From Prorocentrum cordatum (Eukaryota; Sar; Dinophyceae; Prorocentrales; Prorocentraceae): a stretch of DNA of 22,500 nt. The notes under the pieces were generated by a model. It saw only the letters and a list, made by a program, of their open reading frames with translations. It was not told the origin of the DNA and made no database searches. Shown in pieces: positions 16,683 through 22,500 of the stretch. The stretch's first letter is position 1, and each line of letters starts with the position of its first letter. A program made the translations under genes and the position numbers. The stretch is from contig CAUYUJ010009486.1 in NCBI GenBank assembly GCA_963575745.1, forward strand, positions 1 through 22,500, written 5' to 3'.

Positions 16683-19600
16683 TTACGTCTGCGCCTTGCC
16701 CTCGGGGCGGTTGGGGCGCCCTGGTCGGCCGTGGAAGATCCTGTCGATCAACCCCAGCTGATTAGCCCTCGTGCTCGGATTCTCTGAGAGCCCAGCACAG
16801 GGACGACGGAGCTTCCGAACGCTCCGTGACGTCTCGAGGGTCGTCGTGCCCGCACACTTGCGGCAGCAGTAGACTGAATTCACACAAAAAACGTCATGGC
16901 CCAATGCCGCAAATTCAGCAATGAACTCGTTCGACCCCGGACTGTTTGAAACCTCGCCTACGGCAGGCTCCTGGGGAGGGTCCGTGGGCCCAGGAAGGGG
17001 ACCCTCCGAGGCCTCTGAGGGCCCTTCCCCAAGAAACTCCGCGACAATCACCTGCGACGGGGCGACGCGGGGGTCCGACACTTTGACCCAGACCTCCACC
17101 GAATTCTTAAACCATTCCGCACAGGCTACCCTCTGGAGGCTAGAGGGCTCACATCTCCTTCCCGACCCCGTCCTAAGCCACGCTAGGGTCGAGTCCGATC
17201 GAGCCGATCTCCCGCAACTCCTGCACCTGTGCTCGTTGAGCCTCTTGCACCACCAAAGCTCATGGTCAGAACCCCGTCCGAATACGACTGGCTGCCCCAG
17301 GATCTCACGAGCCTCAGGATCCTGGACAGGTGGTGGGGGACCTCGGCCCCAGCTCTCCGAGACGATAACCCGTAAGCACGCCCAAGACACAAACTGCAAC
17401 GTGGCCTTATGGACCTTCAGGGCCTCCGAGAGCGACTGGGAAACCGTGTTGGCGATCATGTGGTGCGCCGCGCCCGCCTTGGCGAAATAGTCAGCCCAGG
17501 CATTGCCGAGCCAGTTCTCCACCTCTTCAGGATTCTCCAGCACACTGTCGATGTCACGGTGTGCAGGAGTCCACTCAAAACGAACAGGGTACTCAAGTAC
17601 CCGACGCTGCGCAGCCTGAAAAATCTCTCGCCATATCCTGGCGTGCTTGCCTCGGCCATGCTGGAGGGATTGGTCCCATGAGTTGCCCTCGGTAACCAGT
17701 CCCAGGAGGTCAGACACAAACAGCTCGTGATCTGGATGAAATTCCAAACCCATTTTGATCGCATATCTCTCAGCACGGCCAACAGTCTGCACATAGAAGG
17801 GCAGGGGTCCGTACACAGCACGGACAGGCAAAAGAGTCTTGGGGTCCAGCTGGATGCATGAATACCCACACCGCCTAGTCTCTGGAACGCTGGATGCGAG
17901 GCCCGAGCCGTCGGTGTAGCTCTTGGGGCCCCAAGGCCCGTCGGTATCGCCCCAAAGAAGAACTTCCGTGCTTATAGTGTCGAGCCCAGGAATACCCACA
18001 GGAGGAGCAGGGACCCCGAAGACCAGATAACTGGAGTCCCAAGCCAGACGCCCATCATACCATTCGCCCCCCTTCAGGAGCATGCCTCTGGTTGCCTCCA
18101 AGTCCTCTGAGATGTCCAAGAAGTCCTCGCGCTGCTTGAGCAGCTCGGGGCAGTCGTAGAGCACGTGGCCCCAAATACCCTGAGACTGGGCCCCACAAGC
18201 AGCACACGGCCTGATTGGTACCTTATGGCGGGCATCTTGGAGCTGAGGGATGGGGAGGTTTCCCGACCAGTGCGCTTGGAGGGCCCCGAGTCTACGAACG
18301 CACTTGATGCTCTTCACCGAGTTACGTAAGCCTCGGTGCCATATCTGCTCGCCAGGCTCAGCAGTATAAAAATGCTTGAGCAGCCGCTCGTCCTGCCAAC
18401 GCTGGATCCCCTGAGTGAGGAAGACCTTCAGGTCGGCAGGGCACATAACTCGCAAATCGAAAACGTTGCCTACATCATCAGCCACCATATGACTAGATAC
18501 TAGATTCCACCCAATACGTCGTAAGGTCAGCCAACAGGCCCCGATCGGGCCCCGAGTATTTGCCCAAGACAGTGTGCCAATCTTATCTCGAAGAGCCTCC
18601 CAAGCCCGATGTAAGCGACTGTCGGGTATTCTCCTGTCCCAGACCCACTCCGCAAACTTGATGACAATGGCTAGAGTGGCGCGGTAAATAGGATCGTAGA
18701 AATCGCTCTTGTGGCTAACCAAGTAGGCGGTCACACCAGTATTAAACTTACCTGGCGCGCCGTTCAAGACGGCGGCGAAAAGACGCAACTCTCGAAGTGC
18801 AACGTCGCTTACTCCAGCAACTGCAGCACCGTGCGCCGCTGATGGGAGGGCGCCTGTGCGCCACAGAGCCGTCGCGACCTTGCCGACAGCAGACTTCAGC
18901 ATGGAAAACCTCGCCTTCCTCTCTCTGAGCTGTTTGAGACGCTTCTTTTCCATGCCTCGAATCACCTTGGGCCCCGTGAGCTCGTGACCAAGGTTCCTCA
19001 TGTGGCCTTTGTACGGGATCTTCATGGAGCCCATGTGGCGCTGCACCCCCTTCCAGAACTTCCGAGAACCAACAACAGCCCCAGACTTGGAAGCCTTCAA
19101 GATCATGCCGAGGCCCTTGGAGTCCTGGATGAAACCCCTCGCCGCCAGCGCAAGGTACTTGGCCTCCGTGGGGTCCTGGGAGGTATGTTGGAGCCCAATG
19201 TCGTCCATGAGCGTCCTCGGGGTCACCGTGGGGGAGACCTTCGAGACCCTCTGCACCGACCTATAGGTAAGCAAGTACAAGACGTACGTAGCGTGAGTAC
19301 ACCCAGCTAGGATCCCCTGGAAGGACCGAAACCCTCTGGATACACTCCCAAAGGCCCTTATACGACGGGGCTGTTGGTAGCTCTGAATGAGGAGCCACAG
19401 CAGACGTAGTGGAAACCCCAGAGCCTGGCCTTCTCGGAGCAACGCATGTGGGTCCACCATGTCGTAACACTTGCTCATATCAAGCAAGATCGTACATGTC
19501 TGTTCCCCCAACAACTGCGCAACCTCCTGCTGAATATTATGATCAAACGCCGAGTCCGTAGACGTGTGGCCCGCTCTCGTGCCCCACATCTGGTCGCACT

Positions 19601-21155
19601 GGTAGCCAGCCTGCCACGCTGCCGAGACTGGTCTCCTGAGCTTGCCCCAGATACGCACCAAAGCGTGAGATAGAACAATCAATCGTGTGTCCCCGTCAGG
19701 TTTGGGTAAACGAACCATTTCACTGTAAACCCGCTCAGGAGGCCAGGACAGCCACTGCTCGAAAACCATAAACATCTTGGCCATGCGCTCGAGCGCTTGG
19801 TCCGACAGAGCGTCCAGGCATCTGGGTGAAATTCTGCTCGGCCCAGCTGCCGTCCGCGTCGAAAACTTGCGAATGGCAGCCCGCACTTGCTGGTGGTCGA
19901 GCTCGGGCAGAGCAGGCCAGCTCTCGTGGCCTGGCGGCAGCCCTGGGGGCAAAAGGTCGTGATGCCGCCATACTCCCTCCCACACGTCAAGGGTGTGGTT
20001 TGCCAGCAGGTACGGCTGCGCGTTCACGTCGAAATTGAGCTGCCCCTGCTTGCCGCGCACCTTGGAGGCTGCATGGGCCCGACTGGCCCCACCTAAGAAA
20101 GCCTGCTTGGCCCAGCCTCGCCAAGCCTTCTCCGAGGCCCCTCTCGCTGCCTTCAGCACATCATCGGCCTTCCTCGTGATGTTGTCCAGGCCCGAGTCGA
20201 AGTCAGCATCGCCGATCATGCCCAGGCCCCGCAGCAGGAAGTCTACGGTGTCCTGGTCAAGGTAGTGACATGTCTTCTTGTCGCGGGCGATCCTGCGGCA
20301 ATATTGGTCCACCTCGTAGAAGGCCTGCAACACCTTGGTGTACTGCAGGGGCGTTAGCTGGCAGACCACTGAAGCCAACTGTAACCGCTGACAAAACCTG
20401 CCTAGTCGGTCCCGCTCCGACCTGAGATGCTGACACCATCTCTTGGCCGTCGCCCAAGCATAGACCTTGGGCTCGCGGTACGTACGCCGACGCGGAGGTT
20501 CCCATGCCAGCAGCTTCCACTTGAAACGTGGAGGGCCTGACCTGCCGACGAAAGGGGCCGCGTCCTTGTCAACCTTGTCATACCTCCCTGCCAGCTCGAA
20601 ATCGATACCGTCCAGGACTGTGTCCCACAGCAGGGCCAAATCTGTAACCTCCTTGACTTCCAGAAAAACATGGTCCACTGCCTCCCACGGGTACGGGAAC
20701 CTGGCGCACCCACATGGCGGAGTAACAGGGAAAGCCCTTGGCTCGTCTGGCACGAGACACCATGCTGGCCTATCTTTGCCCAGGAGGTCGATACTAACTG
20801 GGTAATGCGGGGGTGGTATTGTGCCGTACATATCTTCCACCACTGCAGCCCCTAGCCTAGACGACAGATTTGCACACGCGATGAAGTAATCGATCGTAGA
20901 CTTGCCGTCCTCCTTGCAGCACGTGGCCGACGCTGGCGTGTAAGACAACCCAGCAAGAGACTCAATCCACCTCCTCGCATTCAGAGCTGCTATGTCAGAA
21001 TTCCAGTCGCCTGCTAAGATCCAATCGAAACCCGCAGCATTCCAGGTCGCAACTCTCTGCGCTATGGCCCACAGAATGGAAAGGTTCTCACCCGTCAGCC
21101 CAATGCTCGTCACAAGTATGCACTGACCACAATCACCCCCCCAGGAACGCCCCAA
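16683..21155 (-). CDS. LINE-B ORF2 main part: endonuclease C-half, RT, RNase H
   Basis: The frame of 1490 codons starts at an internal methionine (21155). The true coding register probably enters at about 21111. Residues 49-123 complete the endonuclease (GDWNSD 49-54, STIDYF 86-91, PHYPVSID 116-123). RT follows: LPKPDG 483-488, motif A LLDMSKCYDMV (Asp559), motif B FQGILAGC 612-619, motif C LMDDIG (Asp651-Asp652), motif D KASKSG 687-692. A CX2CX9HX4C knuckle uses Cys984, Cys987, His997 and Cys1002. RNase H has YTDGSG (Asp1082), AERYAI (Glu1129), FVSDLL (Asp1149), WTPAHRD (His1199) and NAWADYF (Asp1222), so all acidic residues are present. Cys-rich pairs follow at CRSC (1311-1314) and CCRKC (1430-1434). 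It should copy its RNA at a nicked target site. Confidence 0.92.
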   Translation of the reverse strand: MGRSWGGDCGQCILVTSIGLTGENLSILWAIAQRVATWNAAGFDWILAGDWNSDIAALNARRWIESLAGLSYTPASATCCKEDGKSTIDYFIACANLSSRLGAAVVEDMYGTIPPPHYPVSIDLLGKDRPAWCLVPDEPRAFPVTPPCGCARFPYPWEAVDHVFLEVKEVTDLALLWDTVLDGIDFELAGRYDKVDKDAAPFVGRSGPPRFKWKLLAWEPPRRRTYREPKVYAWATAKRWCQHLRSERDRLGRFCQRLQLASVVCQLTPLQYTKVLQAFYEVDQYCRRIARDKKTCHYLDQDTVDFLLRGLGMIGDADFDSGLDNITRKADDVLKAARGASEKAWRGWAKQAFLGGASRAHAASKVRGKQGQLNFDVNAQPYLLANHTLDVWEGVWRHHDLLPPGLPPGHESWPALPELDHQQVRAAIRKFSTRTAAGPSRISPRCLDALSDQALERMAKMFMVFEQWLSWPPERVYSEMVRLPKPDGDTRLIVLSHALVRIWGKLRRPVSAAWQAGYQCDQMWGTRAGHTSTDSAFDHNIQQEVAQLLGEQTCTILLDMSKCYDMVDPHALLREGQALGFPLRLLWLLIQSYQQPRRIRAFGSVSRGFRSFQGILAGCTHATYVLYLLTYRSVQRVSKVSPTVTPRTLMDDIGLQHTSQDPTEAKYLALAARGFIQDSKGLGMILKASKSGAVVGSRKFWKGVQRHMGSMKIPYKGHMRNLGHELTGPKVIRGMEKKRLKQLRERKARFSMLKSAVGKVATALWRTGALPSAAHGAAVAGVSDVALRELRLFAAVLNGAPGKFNTGVTAYLVSHKSDFYDPIYRATLAIVIKFAEWVWDRRIPDSRLHRAWEALRDKIGTLSWANTRGPIGACWLTLRRIGWNLVSSHMVADDVGNVFDLRVMCPADLKVFLTQGIQRWQDERLLKHFYTAEPGEQIWHRGLRNSVKSIKCVRRLGALQAHWSGNLPIPQLQDARHKVPIRPCAACGAQSQGIWGHVLYDCPELLKQREDFLDISEDLEATRGMLLKGGEWYDGRLAWDSSYLVFGVPAPPVGIPGLDTISTEVLLWGDTDGPWGPKSYTDGSGLASSVPETRRCGYSCIQLDPKTLLPVRAVYGPLPFYVQTVGRAERYAIKMGLEFHPDHELFVSDLLGLVTEGNSWDQSLQHGRGKHARIWREIFQAAQRRVLEYPVRFEWTPAHRDIDSVLENPEEVENWLGNAWADYFAKAGAAHHMIANTVSQSLSEALKVHKATLQFVSWACLRVIVSESWGRGPPPPVQDPEAREILGQPVVFGRGSDHELWWCKRLNEHRCRSCGRSARSDSTLAWLRTGSGRRCEPSSLQRVACAEWFKNSVEVWVKVSDPRVAPSQVIVAEFLGEGPSEASEGPLPGPTDPPQEPAVGEVSNSPGSNEFIAEFAALGHDVFCVNSVYCCRKCAGTTTLETSRSVRKLRRPCAGLSENPSTRANQLGLIDRIFHGRPGRPNRPEGKAQT

Positions 21156-22348
21156 TTGACAAAGCTGGCAACCACTCTGCCTGGGTAGATGATGGGGTCG
21201 CCGTCAGGAGGCTTCGTGATCATCACGTTCGTGGGCACCAGTATGGCGACCCCGCAGTGATTGGCCTGCGGGCCCCTGGCGTTGGTCGCCAGGGCTGGTG
21301 CCCACATCCCGTGGAGGCCGAGGTCCTTGGCTCGGTGCTGGAACTCCCCGAGGCGTGACTCCACAATCCTCGTCTCCTGTGCACAGATGATCTTGGCCTT
21401 CGCAACAGCCAGGAAGTCGAACAATGGCCCGAAGGAGCCTGCATTCACCGACATAATTGTTCCCGCAATGGCGGGCGAAGAAGATTTTCCCTCCAACTCG
21501 CCCGTCTTAGATATATCGGACCCGACGCTCATGCTACCACGTCCGAGATCCAAATGTTCATCAGCGGGGGCGGAGGGAGATGAAGAGGCTGCTCCTGCAG
21601 CCTCCTCGCGTTCTGACTGACGTATTTCCAAGGGGTTCGGGCAAATAGTGGGGAAGAGGTCGTCAGCTTCTCGATCTGCGTCAAGAAACTCGAACGGGTC
21701 GCACTCCCCGTCCATGTTTGATCCCACCATGGCCCCAGTAGGTCGGTACCCTCTGCCGTCCGATGTCGGGGCAGGCTCACAGCGAGGCGAAGAGGGTGAG
21801 TGGTGCGTGCCGTGGGGGCCCCTGGCCTCCCACGGTCGGTACTCTCCGCCCTCAGTTGTCCTCATTGCTGCTTGCCCGCGGTCGACGGACGGTGAGCAGT
21901 GCGTACCTCCTGGGGCTGAGAATGTCATCGGTGCACACCCCGTCTGCGAAGCAGAAGCCGCACTCTGCAGGGTACACGATGCACGGGGTTCCACCTCCGC
22001 ACTCTGCTCGGCAGGCCGAGTGAGCATTGCTGAGGGTAGCCAACTCGTGCCAATACAATTCTCATCCCAAGAGACATGTGCCGATGGCGTAGACGCAGCC
22101 GCCCCCCGTGACGTACACGATGCACGGGGTTCCGCCTCAGGCCTCTGCTCGGCAAGCCGAGTGAGCCTCCCTGGGGGTAGCCGACGCGTGCCAGTAACCT
22201 CAGACACATCCCAGGAGACACTTGCCCGCGGTGTAGTACTCGCCGCCGACGCCGTAGTCCTCCCTGGAGTCGCGAGTGAAGCTGATACCCCGCTTCGAGG
22301 GGACACATCATTGCTTGCCGCCATTGCTGCTGCAGAACTGAGTAACAT
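21110..22348 (-). CDS. LINE-B ORF2 5' part: N-terminal region and endonuclease N-half
   Basis: The frame is open upstream to the window edge, but the start is placed at the methionine at 22348 (MLLSSAAAM), just after the stop of the preceding ORF. The next 290 or so residues are Ser/Ala/Pro-rich with a duplicated block. The endonuclease begins at about 21451 with SVNAGSFGPLFDFLAVAKAK, then IICAQETRI (the catalytic QET, whose Glu is present), CGVAILVP and GVIVVSAYL. The frame then meets a TGA at 21110. The homology continues one frame over (VTSIGLTGENLSIL), which fits a one-base loss within the last codons. A G-run (seven G) lies about 35 bp upstream but seems not to be the shift point, because the protein stays sensible past it. 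Confidence 0.85.
   Translation of the reverse strand: MLLSSAAAMAASNDVSPRSGVSASLATPGRTTASAASTTPRASVSWDVSEVTGTRRLPPGRLTRLAEQRPEAEPRASCTSRGAAASTPSAHVSWDENCIGTSWLPSAMLTRPAEQSAEVEPRASCTLQSAASASQTGCAPMTFSAPGGTHCSPSVDRGQAAMRTTEGGEYRPWEARGPHGTHHSPSSPRCEPAPTSDGRGYRPTGAMVGSNMDGECDPFEFLDADREADDLFPTICPNPLEIRQSEREEAAGAASSSPSAPADEHLDLGRGSMSVGSDISKTGELEGKSSSPAIAGTIMSVNAGSFGPLFDFLAVAKAKIICAQETRIVESRLGEFQHRAKDLGLHGMWAPALATNARGPQANHCGVAILVPTNVMITKPPDGDPIIYPGRVVASFVNWGVPGGVIVVSAYL
21950..22225 (-). repeat. Duplicated block of about 47 codons within ORF2
   Basis: Two tandem copies in the ORF2 N-terminal region share VSWD, GT(S/R)-LP, LTR-AEQ, EPRASCT and a following Ala-rich run, spaced 47-48 residues apart. 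At DNA level CACGATGCACGGGGTTCC recurs near 21976 and 22118, as does GTGAGC near 22020 and 22161. The block keeps frame. Confidence 0.8.
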
Positions 22349-22370
22349 TCCAATCCCGATGCTGACGAAT

Positions 22371-22499
22371 CTATTGTTTGCGAGCCCTCTTGCACGCCTC
22401 AATGTACGTCGACTGGAACCTCTTGAACCTCTCCGTGACTGCCTCGGCGGAGACGTTCTCGTCCGTAGGGATTCCTGCAGCATTGAGCGTGGCCCGCAT
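22371..22499 (-). CDS. C-terminal end of the LINE-B upstream ORF (ORF1), partial
   Basis: A frame different from ORF2 is open from the window edge to a TAG at 22371. It reads sensible protein text (MRATLNAAGIPTDEN, then AVTERFKRFQSTYIEACKRA) with a basic C-terminus. The methionine at 22499 is probably internal. Its stop lies 23 bp before the ORF2 methionine, the tight spacing expected of a two-ORF LINE. ORF1 proteins of LINEs usually bind the element RNA. No such motif is visible in this short piece, so the function is inferred from position. Confidence 0.55.
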   Translation of the reverse strand: MRATLNAAGIPTDENVSAEAVTERFKRFQSTYIEACKRARKQ

Positions 22500-22500
22500 G

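Larger units (their letters stand above)
16600..22500 (-). mobile_element. LINE-B: near-intact EN-RT-RNase H retrotransposon
   Basis: The minus strand reads, in order, the tail of an upstream ORF (to 22371), an ORF2 N-terminal region, an APE-type endonuclease, a reverse transcriptase, a CCHC knuckle, RNase H and a Cys-rich tail ending at 16683, then a short 3' untranslated region. Only one frameshift, at about 21110, interrupts some 5.7 kb of coding sequence, so insertion was recent compared with LINE-A. The presence of RNase H and APE suggests an I- or Tad-like group, which I cannot settle without a tree. The 5' end lies outside the window, and the 3' boundary near 16600 is a guess. Confidence 0.9.

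Overview
This window looks like repeat-rich nuclear DNA of a large, GC-rich protist genome, most likely a dinoflagellate. That assignment is an inference. It rests on the high GC, the very dense simple repeats, and two long non-LTR retrotransposons whose layout (endonuclease, reverse transcriptase, Cys/His-rich tails) resembles elements common in such genomes. I see no convincing single-copy host gene, no rRNA or tRNA gene, no CRISPR array, no bacterial-style operon and no clear trans-spliced leader relic. Most long open frames are artefacts of GGA/CTC tracts or of dispersed GC-rich repeats.

Layout. Bases 1-1820 are non-coding mosaic built from dispersed repeats and foldback elements. Bases 1831-2745 hold a 73-bp satellite of 13 units. 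Bases 2746-8800 are a patchwork of small inverted-repeat elements, short tandem duplications and a GGA tract. Four near-complete copies and two fragments (window-wide) belong to one family of about 140-157 bp with termini related to TCGGGCATGTCC. Two copies belong to a CATCGGCGA-rich foldback family. Four belong to a TCCGCGCGGA foldback family. Several further hairpins occur once each. Bases 8812-9560 are a 749-bp GGA tract joined directly to an AAT tract (9561-9797).

Bases 9798-14719 carry LINE-A on the minus strand. It is a heavily decayed non-LTR retrotransposon: endonuclease, linker, reverse transcriptase, Cys/His-rich region and an extra helical C-terminal domain, split by about six frameshifts. 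Bases 14720-16600 are again non-coding: a CTC tract, a perfect hairpin, a foldback copy, a TIR-element copy and GC palindromes.

Bases 16600-22500 are LINE-B, also minus strand and much better preserved. The window edge cuts it inside what looks like ORF1. The ORF1 tail ends at 22371 and ORF2 starts 23 bp later. ORF2 encodes a low-complexity N-terminal region with an internal duplication, an APE-type endonuclease, a reverse transcriptase, a CCHC knuckle, an RNase H domain with all catalytic acidic residues, and a Cys-rich tail. A single frameshift at about 21110 splits ORF2.

The two LINEs could be sources of retrotransposition activity (LINE-B recently, LINE-A long ago). The many small elements with terminal inverted repeats would need a DNA-transposon or other mechanism that is not encoded here.
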